64,000 nt of DNA from Pseudomonas sp. 2FG (GTDB lineage: Bacteria; Pseudomonadota; Gammaproteobacteria; Pseudomonadales; Pseudomonadaceae): assembly GCF_005502935.1 (NCBI RefSeq), contig NZ_SCMP01000014.1, positions 86,232 through 150,231 on the forward strand, read 5' to 3'. Positions 17,297 through 25,435 of the stretch are shown here, piece after piece. A program made the translations under genes and the position numbers. Within the stretch, counting starts at the first letter, position 1. Each line of letters begins with the position of its first letter. The notes beneath the pieces are model-generated. The model saw only the letters and a program-made list of their open reading frames with translations, did not search any database and had not been told where the DNA came from.

Positions 17297-17878
17297 TCAT
17301 GGCGCATCGATTTGCCTGCGCGCAAACGCCTGCACATCCGGGTAAAACTGCCGGAAGTCCTCGCTGAGCGGCTGGTACAAGGCTGCCAGTTCATCCAGCG
17401 CGCCATCCAGCAGCTGCGGCCGTGACAGCCGCCGACGCATCCCCTGCAGCACCTGCTCGAGCACCGCAAACTCCTGATAGCTGCCCAGCCAGTCCTGCGC
17501 CGCCATGCGCGGGGCGATGCGCGCCAGCCGCGCAGGCAACGCCGGCTCCGCCGCCAGCACCCGATAAACCCGCGAGGTAAAGCACGGCAACGGCTCGTCG
17601 GCATAATCTTGCCAGTGCTGCGCCAGGCAATGATCGAAGAACAGGTCGAGCAGAATCCCCGCCGTACGCCGCCGCTCCGCAGGGAAGCGCGCCTTGGCCT
17701 GCAACACACGCGGATGACTGTCGGTAAATACATCGATGCGCCGATGCAGACGGATCGCCGCCTCGATATCCGCCGGATAGTGCCCAACCAAGGGGCCTTT
17801 GACGAAGTCGCCGTACAGGCTGCCGAGCAATTGCGCCGGTTGCGAACCGCCGAGATGAAGGTGTGCGAGATAGTTCAT
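17297..17878 (-). CDS. acpH: Acyl carrier protein phosphodiesterase
   Basis: 193 residues. The start MNYLAHLHLGGSQPAQLLGSLYGDFVKG and the IRLHRRIDVFTDSHP motif with DLFFDHCLAQHW are diagnostic for AcpH (YajB), which removes 4-phosphopantetheine from holo-ACP. Convergent with olsA, 31 bases apart. The frame extends upstream to 17929, but the family begins at MNYLAH. Confidence 0.9.
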   Translation of the reverse strand: MNYLAHLHLGGSQPAQLLGSLYGDFVKGPLVGHYPADIEAAIRLHRRIDVFTDSHPRVLQAKARFPAERRRTAGILLDLFFDHCLAQHWQDYADEPLPCFTSRVYRVLAAEPALPARLARIAPRMAAQDWLGSYQEFAVLEQVLQGMRRRLSRPQLLDGALDELAALYQPLSEDFRQFYPDVQAFARRQIDAP

Positions 17879-17995
17879 GGCATCCAGCTTACTGCCGGAC
17901 GGCCATCCTGGGTATCGGCGGCCGGCCATGGCCGGTGAGTCCCAGGTTGCCCGGCATCGAAGCCATCGATAGTCAGTATCGGCGCAAACAATCTG

Positions 17996-18015
17996 TATAT
18001 CGTGAAGTGACGATA
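17996..18015. promoter_or_regulatory. Palindromic candidate operator upstream of ArsR gene
   Basis: ATATCGTGAAGTGACGATAT is an inverted repeat, ATATCGT / ACGATAT around a 6-base centre, 51 bases upstream of the ArsR start. Imperfect dyads of this size are usual ArsR-family operators. No experiment or family consensus is available to me. Confidence 0.5.
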
Positions 18016-18066
18016 TACAGTCCGCTCCATTGCGATTTAGCGGTACAGCCGCACAGGTGCCCGAAC

Positions 18067-18369
18067 ATGACCATCGACCTCGACGAAATCATCAAAGCCC
18101 TGGCGCACCCGGTGCGCCGCGACATGCTGCATTGGCTGAAGGACCCGGAGAAGTACTTCGTCGAGCAGGAGCATCCGTTCGAGATCGGCGTCTGCGCCGG
18201 CAAGTTCGACCAGCGCACCGGCCTCTCGCAGTCCACCGTCTCGGCGCATCTGGCGACCTTGCAGCGCGCCGGGCTGGTGACCAGCCACAAAGTCGGCCAA
18301 TGGAGTTTCTTCAAACGCAATGAAGCGCTCATCACCGAATTCCTTCGCCAGCTGAGCGAAGAGCTGTAA
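18067..18369 (+). CDS. ArsR-family transcriptional repressor
   Basis: 100 residues: DEIIKALAHPVRRDMLHWL, then the recognition region QRTGLSQSTVSAHLATLQRAGLVTSHKVGQWSFFKRN, a winged-helix ArsR fold. There are no obvious metal-binding Cys pairs; a single Cys in GVCAGKF is present. It lies upstream of an MFS remnant and xenB, a locus that in other pseudomonads holds ArsR, MFS and old-yellow-enzyme genes together, so it probably represses xenB in response to an electrophile (inference). A near-palindrome ATATCGTGAAGTGACGATAT at 17996-18015 is a candidate operator. Confidence 0.87.
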   Translation: MTIDLDEIIKALAHPVRRDMLHWLKDPEKYFVEQEHPFEIGVCAGKFDQRTGLSQSTVSAHLATLQRAGLVTSHKVGQWSFFKRNEALITEFLRQLSEEL

Positions 18370-18413
18370 CTCACGGCCTCCCGCCATAGCCAGCCGATTC
18401 AAGGAGCAGGCAC

Positions 18414-18596
18414 ATGCCTACTGCGCTTCTCGTCCGCGCTGTGTCCGCGCTGGCCATCGGCACCACGGCATTCGTGATCCTGGGCCTGCTGCCCGAGGTG
18501 GCCGCCGCTGTGCTGGCCGTACTGGCCCTGAGCCCCAGCCTACTGGGCTTCGCGGCCGGGCAAAGAACCGAGCTCGAACCGCTACTCGACCTATGA
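18414..18596 (+). pseudogene. MFS transporter reduced to fused N- and C-terminal ends
   Basis: A 60-codon frame with good context starts MPTALLVRAVSALAIGTT-AFVILGLLPEVAA, the first helix of an AraJ/Ydhp-like MFS transporter (normally about 390 residues). It then jumps to AVLAVLALSPSLLGFA...ELEPLLDL, which looks like the last helix and tail. About 1 kb of the middle is missing with the frame preserved. It sits exactly where an intact MFS gene lies between the ArsR gene and xenB in related genomes (from memory). A short membrane peptide could still be made. Confidence 0.75.
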
Positions 18597-18630
18597 CTTC
18601 ATGCAGTACCCAGACCGGAGGATCCACCCC

Positions 18631-19680
18631 ATGACTAGCCTTTTCGACCCCATAACTATTGGCGATCTGCAACTGAAAAACCGCATCATCATGGCGCCGC
18701 TGACCCGCTGCCGCGCCGACGAAGGCCGCGTGCCAAATGCCTTGATGGCCGAGTACTACGCCCAACGCGCATCGGCCGGGCTGATCCTCAGCGAAGCCAC
18801 CTCGGTGACGCCCATGGGTGTCGGCTACCCCAACACCCCCGGCATCTGGTCCGCTGCGCAGGTGCGCGGCTGGAGCAACATCACCAAGGCCGTGCATGCC
18901 AACGGCGGGCGGATCTTCCTGCAGCTGTGGCACGTCGGGCGGATCTCCGACCCGTCGTTCCTCGACGGTGAAGCCCCGGTCGCACCCAGCGCCATCGCCG
19001 CCAAAGGCCATGTCAGCCTGCTACGGCCATTGCGTGAGTACCCCACCCCGCGTGCCCTGGAGACCGAGGAAATCGCCGACATAGTCGAGGCCTACCGCCA
19101 CGCTGCCGAGAATGCCAAGGCCGCCGGCTTCGACGGCGTGGAAATCCACGGCGCCAACGGCTACCTGCTCGACCAGTTCCTGCAGGACAGCACCAACCGG
19201 CGCAGCGACCAGTACGGTGGCTCGCTGGAGAACCGTGCCCGCTTGCTGCTGGAAGTGACCGACGCCGTGCTCTCGGTGTGGGACGCCGGCCGCGTGGGCA
19301 TGCACCTGGCGCCGCGTGCCGATAGTCACGATATGGGCGACTCCAATCGCTCGGCGACCTTCGGCTACGTGGCACGCGAGCTGGGCAAGCGCGGCATCGC
19401 CTTTATCTGCACCCGCGAGAAGCAAGGCGAAGACAGCATCAGCGCCGAACTGAAAGAAGCCTTTGGCGGCGTGTTTATCGCCAACGAACGCTTCACCAAG
19501 GACAGCGCCAATGCCCTGCTGGCCAGCGGCGCGGCGGATGCCGTGGCCTTCGGCATTCCTTTCATCGCCAACCCGGACCTGCCGGCGCGCCTGGCGCAGG
19601 ACGCGCCGCTGAACGAGCCGCGCCCGGAGAGCTTCTACGGCACCGGCCCGGTCGGCTACCTCGACTACCCGCGACTGTAG
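18631..19680 (+). CDS. xenB: Old-yellow-enzyme family NAD(P)H:flavin ene-reductase (XenB-like)
   Basis: 349 residues. FMN-binding OYE family: LKNRIIMAPLTRCRA, EYYAQRASAGLILSEAT, FLQLWHVGRIS, FDGVEIHGANGYLLDQFLQ, NRRSDQYGGSLENRARLLLEV, and the typical C-terminus FYGTGPVGYLDYPRL. It reduces nitro groups, N-ethylmaleimide and other electrophilic alkenes. GGAGG precedes the ATG at 18631. The TAG stop is formed by the first bases of a REP element. Confidence 0.92.
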   Translation: MTSLFDPITIGDLQLKNRIIMAPLTRCRADEGRVPNALMAEYYAQRASAGLILSEATSVTPMGVGYPNTPGIWSAAQVRGWSNITKAVHANGGRIFLQLWHVGRISDPSFLDGEAPVAPSAIAAKGHVSLLRPLREYPTPRALETEEIADIVEAYRHAAENAKAAGFDGVEIHGANGYLLDQFLQDSTNRRSDQYGGSLENRARLLLEVTDAVLSVWDAGRVGMHLAPRADSHDMGDSNRSATFGYVARELGKRGIAFICTREKQGEDSISAELKEAFGGVFIANERFTKDSANALLASGAADAVAFGIPFIANPDLPARLAQDAPLNEPRPESFYGTGPVGYLDYPRL

Positions 19681-19748
19681 GAGCGAATTTATTTGCGATG
19701 GGGGCAGCACCGAGTCGCTCCTGTTCGCGGATAAATCCGCTCCTACAG
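19676..19748. repeat. REP doublet overlapping the xenB stop codon
   Basis: TGTAGGAGCGAATTTATTTGCG on the left and CGCGGATAAATCCGCTCCTACA on the right form the usual inverted pair of Pseudomonas REP sequences. The xenB stop codon (19678-19680) is the TAG of the left arm. Confidence 0.88.
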
Positions 19749-19776
19749 GTTGGGCATCGCGGTGCTCAGCACCAAC

Positions 19777-20598
19777 CTACCGTGCGTTGAGCTGCTGCTG
19801 CAGGTTCAGCACCTGGCTCTGCAGGGTGCTGATGTTGCGCGTCATCTGCGCGCGGAAGGCATCGAACTCGCTGGTGCTGTTGGCTGCCGGACGGTTTTCC
19901 TGCTCGCTCTTGAGCACCAGCAGATCCTGCTCCAGGCGGCTGATGGCCGGGTTCGGGTTACCGAGCTTTTTCAGCGCCGCAACCTCGCCGCCCAGGCTCT
20001 TGAGCTGGCTGTCCAGCTTGGCTTGCTCGTCTTGCGCGGCCTTCAGCGCAATCTGCTCGCCGGCCAGGCTTTTCAGCTTGCCGTCCAACTGGCTGGCGGA
20101 GTCCTGCTGAGCCTTCAGGTCGACGGCCAGTTGCTCGACACGCTTGCCTTGCCCGTTTTGCTGGGTGCTGACGCTTTGCTGCTGCTTGCTCAGCTCAGCC
20201 ACCTTGTTCTCCAACTGCTTGACCTTGAGCCGGAGCGCTTCGCTGCCGCTGGTCACGCTGGACTCGGTGGCCACCACCTTGCCGGAGATGTCCTGAATTC
20301 GCCCAGCCGCTTCCTCACTGATCCGCGCGAAGCTTTCCTGGGTGGCCACCAGTTGCTGGCTCATCAGCTCGATCTGCTGGTGGCTCCACCAACCGAGGCC
20401 GCCCAGGGCTATCACCAGAGCCCCCACCAGCGCCCATAACGGTCCGGTACTGGCACCTTTCACCACCACCGGCCCATTGCCGCGGCCATAGGCGGGGCTG
20501 CGCTCGGCCGGCTCCGGCTCATGAGCGAAGTCTCGATCGCGAGCATCGGTGGTCAGGCTGGGCACGCTATCCAGTTCGTCGAGGGCATCGTTACGCAT
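19777..20598 (-). CDS. Single-pass membrane protein with long periplasmic coiled coil
   Basis: 273 residues. A cytoplasmic acidic N-terminus (MRNDALDELDSVPSL), one transmembrane helix (LWALVGALVIALGGLGWW), then almost 200 residues of heptad-rich, Gln/Lys/Leu-rich coiled coil (VKQLENKVAELSKQQQS; QLAVDLKAQQDSASQLDGKL) ending NISTLQSQVLNLQQQLNAR. Databases often call it a chromosome-segregation ATPase, but no Walker motifs are present. Probably a structural envelope protein. Divergent to the sigma-54-driven small gene. Confidence 0.82.
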   Translation of the reverse strand: MRNDALDELDSVPSLTTDARDRDFAHEPEPAERSPAYGRGNGPVVVKGASTGPLWALVGALVIALGGLGWWSHQQIELMSQQLVATQESFARISEEAAGRIQDISGKVVATESSVTSGSEALRLKVKQLENKVAELSKQQQSVSTQQNGQGKRVEQLAVDLKAQQDSASQLDGKLKSLAGEQIALKAAQDEQAKLDSQLKSLGGEVAALKKLGNPNPAISRLEQDLLVLKSEQENRPAANSTSEFDAFRAQMTRNISTLQSQVLNLQQQLNAR

Positions 20599-20762
20599 GG
20601 GTAAACCTTCAGGGGCACACAAAGAGGGCGGGATGACGCGCAGTATACCGGTTCGCGCGCAGCGCTTCAGCGGCGCGCCAAGCCAGTGCGCGGCGCACCG
20701 ACGAGGCGCGCGAACCTGTCCAGTGACCATCCCCAGGCCGCGCAGTTCCTCATTCGGTGAAC

Positions 20763-20778
20763 TGGTACAGCATTTGCT
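20763..20778 (+). promoter_or_regulatory. Sigma-54 (RpoN) promoter, perfect consensus
   Basis: TGGTACAGCATTTGCT fits TGGYACRN4TTGCW at every constrained position, with the GG and GC doublets exactly 12 bases apart. Transcription would start near 20789-20790, about 125 bases before the ATG of the 90-residue protein at 20915. Confidence 0.75.
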
Positions 20779-20914
20779 AAATCCCGTAGGGGAGCTGACA
20801 AAGTGTCTACGCCGCCTCTTTGCCGGGCCAGGCGTTACCGGCCAAAGAGCTGCCGGTCACCGAGTCAGCCGGCTTCGAGCTCGCTGGAGCTCACGTCATT
20901 GGGGGAGAGATCGC

Positions 20915-21187
20915 ATGGAACTGACCAAGGCTGTACTCGACTGCATGCAACTGCTGCGCCGCCGCATACGCCAGGAACAGGCGCTGGATATCCGCCTGAG
21001 CCAGCCTGGCGCAATAATCAGCATGCTGACGGCCTGCGCCGACTCGACAGTCGATGAAACCCGGGAGCTGGGCGCGCGCCTGAGCCAACTCAGCGGCCTG
21101 CGCTTGGCGCCACCTCCGCCGCCGGTGCTGAGCGAAGCGGAGTTGATCGCCAAATACACCCAGTACGCCGGCCCGCTGCGCGGCTGA
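20915..21187 (+). CDS. Small orphan protein downstream of sigma-54 promoter
   Basis: 90 residues beginning MELTKAVLDCMQLLRRRIRQEQ, largely helical, with a Pro run in LRLAPPPPPVLSEAELIAKYTQYAG. No signal peptide or membrane helix; cytosolic. The ATG at 20915 follows GGGGGAGAGA. The frame is open far upstream, but that section is the promoter and leader. It ends 13 bases before the stop of the convergent epimerase gene. Function not recognised; the promoter suggests nitrogen- or RpoN-linked control. Confidence 0.75.
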   Translation: MELTKAVLDCMQLLRRRIRQEQALDIRLSQPGAIISMLTACADSTVDETRELGARLSQLSGLRLAPPPPPVLSEAELIAKYTQYAGPLRG

Positions 21188-21200
21188 CTCGCGGGCTCAC

Positions 21201-22193
21201 TCAGGGTTGCTGCAGCGCTTTCCACCATTGGCAGAACTCGTCCAACGCGGCCCATACACTGACCTGCGGGTCATAGTCCAAGTACTGTTGCGCGCGGCCG
21301 ATATCCAGCGAGAAGTCCTTGGCCATCACCGCCACCCCGAGGCGGAACAGGCTGGGTTCCGGACGCCCCGGCAACACCTTGCAGAACGCTTCGTTCAGCG
21401 CTGCCGCCGCGTACGCCACGCCATAGGGTAGATGCCGGGTGACGGGCGGCAGCTCGAGTTGGCGCAGCACGTAATTGACCACATCCCAGAGTGGCACCGG
21501 CGCGCCGTTGCTGATGTTGTAGACCTTGCCCAGCGCCGGCCCGGCGGCCAGCAGGCCACTGAACAGCGCATCGTTGAGGTTTTGCATGCTGGTGAAGTCG
21601 ACCCGGTTCAGGCCGTTGCCGATGATCGACAACCGGCCCTTGCGCTGCATCTCGATCAACCGCGGGAAGATGCTGGTGTCGCCGGCGCCGGTGACGAAGC
21701 GCGGGCGGTAGGCAATCACCTCCAGGCCAAACTCCTCGGCGCCGAAGACCTTTTGCTCGGCCAGATACTTGGTCGCGCCGTAATGATCGGAAAAGCGCTT
21801 GGGTACCTGCTCTTCCTTGATCCCGACATGCGCCTGGCCATCGAAATAGATCGACGGCGAGGACAGATGCAGCAACCGCCGCACCTGCTGTTTCAGGCAG
21901 CCCTCGACGACGTTTTCGGTGACCGCGACATTCGCCTGATAGAAGTGCTGGTAGTCACCCCAGACGCCCACGGCACCGGCGCAATGCACCACGGCCTCGA
22001 CACCCTGACAGAGCCGCTGGACCAACAGAGGGTCGGCCAGATCGCCCTGGACAAACTCGGCACCCCGCTTGACCAGATGCTCCACCGCCTCCGGCCGCCG
22101 GCCGTTGATCCGCACCGTCAGCCCCTGCTCCAGGGCGAAACGGGCGAAGCGCCCACCGATAAAGCCGCTCGCGCCGGTCACCAGAATCTTCAT
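21201..22193 (-). CDS. NAD-dependent epimerase/dehydratase (3-beta-HSD-like SDR)
   Basis: 330 residues of the extended SDR family: N-terminal VTGASGFIGG (GxxGxxG), the HLSSPSIYF strand, and the catalytic pair in YGATKYLAEQ (Tyr-x3-Lys). Closest in style to 3-beta-hydroxysteroid dehydrogenase/sterol-type and dihydroflavonol reductase-like SDRs. Substrate unknown. Transcribed alone, convergent with the small sigma-54-controlled gene. Confidence 0.87.
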   Translation of the reverse strand: MKILVTGASGFIGGRFARFALEQGLTVRINGRRPEAVEHLVKRGAEFVQGDLADPLLVQRLCQGVEAVVHCAGAVGVWGDYQHFYQANVAVTENVVEGCLKQQVRRLLHLSSPSIYFDGQAHVGIKEEQVPKRFSDHYGATKYLAEQKVFGAEEFGLEVIAYRPRFVTGAGDTSIFPRLIEMQRKGRLSIIGNGLNRVDFTSMQNLNDALFSGLLAAGPALGKVYNISNGAPVPLWDVVNYVLRQLELPPVTRHLPYGVAYAAAALNEAFCKVLPGRPEPSLFRLGVAVMAKDFSLDIGRAQQYLDYDPQVSVWAALDEFCQWWKALQQP

Positions 22194-22393
22194 TACCCGC
22201 CCCCGTGGTTGTCGTGGTGATTATGCCCACGACTGTAGCAAGGAGCCGCAGCCTTGTGCCGTGGCGTCGCGAGCCAAGCCTCTGACTTACGACGCCGAAC
22301 ATGGGGCAGCAGCCTTGTGCATTCGACTTGGCGCCAGGCATGGCCGTGCGGCATCTGCTGGAGTATGCAGGGCTCGGGCAAGAGCCTGGTTTC

Positions 22394-22470
22394 GTAGGCT
22401 GGGTAGCGCCGTTTTTAGGCGAAACCCAGCAGCGACAGGAGCTGGCTTGCGCAGGCTCTACCCAGCCTAC
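22394..22470. repeat. GTAGGCTGGGT palindromic repeat overlapping argP stop
   Basis: Arms GTAGGCTGGGTAG (22394-22406) and CTACCCAGCCTAC (22458-22470) are perfect 13-base inverted repeats. The inner GCCGTTTTTAGGCGAAACCC is shared with the element at 32257-32297. The argP stop codon (22467-22469 on the minus strand) is the TAG of the right arm. The remaining 200 bases up to the SDR gene show nothing else. Confidence 0.8.
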
Positions 22471-23363
22471 ACAGCGGCCGGCACCAGAGTCCGGGCGGCC
22501 GTGCGGAGCAGATGGGCGGTGAGTTCGCCGAGCAATTCACCGCCATTACGCCAGTGGTGCCAATACAGCGGCACATCGATCGGCTGCTGCGGCAACAGCT
22601 CAACCAACTCGCCCCGCGCCAGTTCCCGCTGCACCTGTAGCTCTGGCACCAGCCCCCAGCCCAGCCCGGCTTCGGCCAGGCGGATAAACCCCTCCGAGGA
22701 GGGGCAGAGGTGGTGGATAAAACCGCCCTCGACACCGAGCGCCGCCAGATAGCGATGCTGCAACAGATCGTCCGGGCCGAAGACGATGGCCGGCGCCCGC
22801 GCCAGGGCCGCCGGCGTCACCTCGGTAGGAAAATGCCGGGCGAGAAACCCCGGGCTGGCCAAGGCTCGATAACGCATCGCCCCCAACGCCAGGCTGCGCG
22901 CCCCGGAGACCGGGCGGTCACTGGCGCAGACACAGGCGGCCACCTCACCGGCGCGCATGCGCTTGAGGCCGACGTCCTGGTCCTCCACCACCAGATCCAG
23001 CAGCACCCGATGGCTCGCGCAAAACTCAGCGACCGCCTGCGCCCACCAGGTCGCCAGGCTGTCGGCATTCAAGGCGATGCGCAGGCGCTCCGGCAGACCG
23101 CCTTCGTCCAGCGCCGGCACCTGGCCCTGCAAGTCGCGCTCGAGCAGCCGCACCTGCTGCACATGGTTAAGCAGCCGCCGGCCGATTTCCGTCGGTGCCG
23201 GCGGCGTGGCCCGTACCAGCACCGGCTGGCCGACGCGCGCCTCGAGCAACTTGATCCGCTGCGACACCGCCGACTGCGACAAGCCCAGCACCTGCGCGGC
23301 CCGTTCAAACCCGGCCTGCTCCACCACGGCGGCCAAGGCAGACAACAGTTTGTAATCGAACAA
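22467..23363 (-). CDS. argP: LysR-family regulator ArgP (IciA)
   Basis: 298 residues starting FDYKLLSALAAVVEQAGFERAAQVLGLSQSAVSQRIKLLEAR, the typical ArgP helix-turn-helix. ArgP senses lysine and arginine and activates the exporter gene argO, which lies divergently 91 bases away. No ATG is available near the conserved start; a TTG at 23363 preceded by TAGGAG at 8 bases is the likely initiator. The C-terminus ends inside a palindromic repeat that supplies its stop codon. Confidence 0.9.
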   Translation of the reverse strand: MFDYKLLSALAAVVEQAGFERAAQVLGLSQSAVSQRIKLLEARVGQPVLVRATPPAPTEIGRRLLNHVQQVRLLERDLQGQVPALDEGGLPERLRIALNADSLATWWAQAVAEFCASHRVLLDLVVEDQDVGLKRMRAGEVAACVCASDRPVSGARSLALGAMRYRALASPGFLARHFPTEVTPAALARAPAIVFGPDDLLQHRYLAALGVEGGFIHHLCPSSEGFIRLAEAGLGWGLVPELQVQRELARGELVELLPQQPIDVPLYWHHWRNGGELLGELTAHLLRTAARTLVPAAV

Positions 23364-23454
23364 AATCAATTCTCCTAATGAGCGATCAGCAGGATTTGTT
23401 TTCCTTATACAGCCAGCAACAGCAGACTCGCCAGCATCGAAGAGGAGATGCCTC

Positions 23455-24054
23455 ATGTGGCAAAGTTATCTGAATGGTTTGCTGGTGGCCGCCGGGCTGA
23501 TCGTCGCCCTAGGTGCGCAAAATGCGTTTGTCCTGGCCCAGAGCCTGCGCCGCGAGCATCACCTGCCGGTGGCGGCGCTTTGTGTACTCTGTGATGCGCT
23601 GCTGGTCGCCGCCGGGGTATTCGGCCTGGCCACCCTGCTCGCGCAAAATCCCGTGCTGCTAGGGGGCGCCCGCTGGGGCGGTGCAGCCTTCCTGCTCTGG
23701 TATGGGGTCAAAGCCTTGCGCCGCGCCCTCAACCCACAGGCCTTGAGCGAAGCCACCAAAGCCGGCCCGCGTTCGCGTCGTGCGGTGCTGCTGACAGCCC
23801 TGGCGGTGACCCTGCTCAATCCCCATGTGTACCTGGACACCGTGCTGCTGATCGGCTCGCTCGGCGCCCAGCAAAGCGTCCCCGGCGCCTATGCCCTGGG
23901 CGCCGCCAGCGCCTCCTTGCTCTGGTTTTTCACCCTGGCCCTCGGCGCAGCCTGGCTCGCGCCCTGGCTGGCCCGCCCCACGACCTGGCGCCTGCTCGAC
24001 CTGAGCGTCGCGCTGATGATGTTTGCCGTGGCCGGGCAACTGATCACTGACTGA
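23455..24054 (+). CDS. argO: LysE/ArgO-type amino acid exporter
   Basis: 199 residues with six predicted membrane helices, starting LNGLLVAAGLIVALGAQNAFVLAQSL, the signature of the LysE/ArgO branch that exports lysine/arginine and their toxic analogues. AGAGGAG precedes the ATG. Divergent from argP, its expected activator; the 91-base gap should contain the ArgP operator. Confidence 0.92.
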   Translation: MWQSYLNGLLVAAGLIVALGAQNAFVLAQSLRREHHLPVAALCVLCDALLVAAGVFGLATLLAQNPVLLGGARWGGAAFLLWYGVKALRRALNPQALSEATKAGPRSRRAVLLTALAVTLLNPHVYLDTVLLIGSLGAQQSVPGAYALGAASASLLWFFTLALGAAWLAPWLARPTTWRLLDLSVALMMFAVAGQLITD

Positions 24055-24259
24055 GGGGTCAGCTCAAGCCGGCACTCTAAGGCCCTTGCGCCGCGGCGAT
24101 GGCCCTGGCATCGGCCTCTGCACTCGGCCTGCACGGCCTTTTCCACACAGTTGTTGCGTGGTTATGCCACAGACCCGGTGCTATGATCCCGAGTCCACGG
24201 CGCAAAGAGTACAAACTCCCCGCCGTATATCTGGCCGCCCGTGAACGGCCTCGCGCTCA

Positions 24260-24289
24260 CCGCACCTGACCTGACCGCACCTGACCTGA
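24260..24289 (+). repeat. Perfect 15-bp tandem duplication in sodB leader
   Basis: CCGCACCTGACCTGA occurs twice head to tail immediately upstream of the TAGGAGA ribosome site of sodB. Confidence 0.9.
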
Positions 24290-24303
24290 GTAGGAGATAG
24301 ACC

Positions 24304-24885
24304 ATGGCTTTCGAATTGCCACCGCTGCCGTACGCGAAAAACGCCCTCGAGCCGCACATTTCTGCTGAAACCCTCGAATACCACCACGACAAGCATCACA
24401 ACACCTACGTCGTGAACCTGAACAACCTGGTGCCGGGCACCGAGTTCGAAGGCAAAACCCTGGAAGAGATCGTCAAGACCTCTGCGGGCGGCATCTTCAA
24501 CAACGCCGCGCAAGTGTGGAACCACACCTTCTACTGGAACTGCATGGCGCCAAACGCCGGCGGCCAACCGACTGGTGCACTGGCTGAGGCCATCAACGCG
24601 GCGTTCGGCTCCTTCGACAAGTTCAAGGAAGAGTTCAGCAAGACCTCCATCGGCACCTTCGGCTCCGGCTGGGGCTGGCTGGTGAAGAAGGCCGACGGCT
24701 CCCTGGCCCTGGCCAGCACCATCGGCGCCGGCTGCCCGCTGACCAGCGGCGACACCCCGCTGCTGACCTGCGACGTGTGGGAACACGCCTACTACATCGA
24801 CTACCGCAACCTGCGTCCGAAGTATGTCGAAGCGTTCTGGAACCTGGTCAACTGGGACTTCGTAGCGAAAAACTACGCCGCCTAA
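24304..24885 (+). CDS. sodB: Iron superoxide dismutase
   Basis: 193 residues, full-length Fe-SOD. Metal ligands are visible: His in [11 protein letters not shown], His in VWNHTFYWN, and Asp/His in [13 protein letters not shown]. The [13 protein letters not shown] segment ([10 protein letters not shown]) and the Gln-free Fe-type pattern fit SodB. Cytosolic dismutation of superoxide. Strong AGGAGA ribosome site. An IS remnant begins about 35 bases after the stop and seems to have split the terminator. Confidence 0.96.
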   Translation: MAFELPPLPYAKNALEPHISAETLEYHHDKHHNTYVVNLNNLVPGTEFEGKTLEEIVKTSAGGIFNNAAQVWNHTFYWNCMAPNAGGQPTGALAEAINAAFGSFDKFKEEFSKTSIGTFGSGWGWLVKKADGSLALASTIGAGCPLTSGDTPLLTCDVWEHAYYIDYRNLRPKYVEAFWNLVNWDFVAKNYAA

Positions 24886-24919
24886 GACCGGCCTCTAAGC
24901 CCAGAAAAACCCGCTAACT

Positions 24920-25383
24920 CAGACCCTGTGAAAACTCGCTGAGAGTGGGCCAAGCAAACGCTCCGACCTGTTCGGGGCGTTTGCTTTTGTGCGGATGATG
25001 ATGGGAAAAGCGGCGTTTGAGCCCATCGGCGCGATGCGTTCAGCTCCCCCAGCACCTTGACCGCCCATTTGAGGTTGTAGGCTGGCACGGCCAAGGCCTT
25101 TTCGGTGCGAGCGCCCTTTAACTGGCGCAACAGGACGCGGCCGGTGCCGAACAGCCACTGCTTCCGCTTGCCGACGGGGTGTTCGACGGTGGCGCGCCGC
25201 CTGGCCATCATCCACCCGCACCAGATGCTCCGCGGGAATCAGTTCGTCCAGTGAAATCGGAAACACACGGCCTTGGTTGCGTGCTTCGCCCTGGCTATAG
25301 CCCAGAAACGACAATGCCCGTATCGCTCGAGACGGGCATTGTCTTCATCCACGGCTCAGACTGCTAGGTTTTCACCCAGTCTG
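24920..25383 (-). mobile_element. IS remnant, internally deleted, copy 1 (IS1182-like transposase ends)
   Basis: 464 bases bounded by inverted repeats CAGACCCTGTGAAAAC (24920-24935) and GTTTTCACCCAGTCTG (25368-25383). In minus-strand orientation it keeps the transposase start (FLGYSQGEARNQGRVFPISL, then DELIPAEHLVR) and the end (RRRATVEHPVGKRKQW...VPAYNLKWAVKVLG), with the catalytic middle missing. The ends also carry hairpins: GACAATGCCCGT/ACGGGCATTGTC near the left end and a GCAAACGC/GCGTTTGC stem near the right. Family assigned by the N-terminal and C-terminal transposase pattern only. Confidence 0.82.
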
Positions 25384-25435
25384 AATCGGCGTTTTTTTAT
25401 TTACGGCTTTGCGCGGGAGCGCGTTCTGCTCGCGC

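Noticed and set aside
22249..22320. GCAGCCTTGTGC occurring twice between the SDR gene and argP
   Set aside because: A 12-base duplication 60 bases apart in GC-rich DNA without further structure; not enough to call a repeat element.
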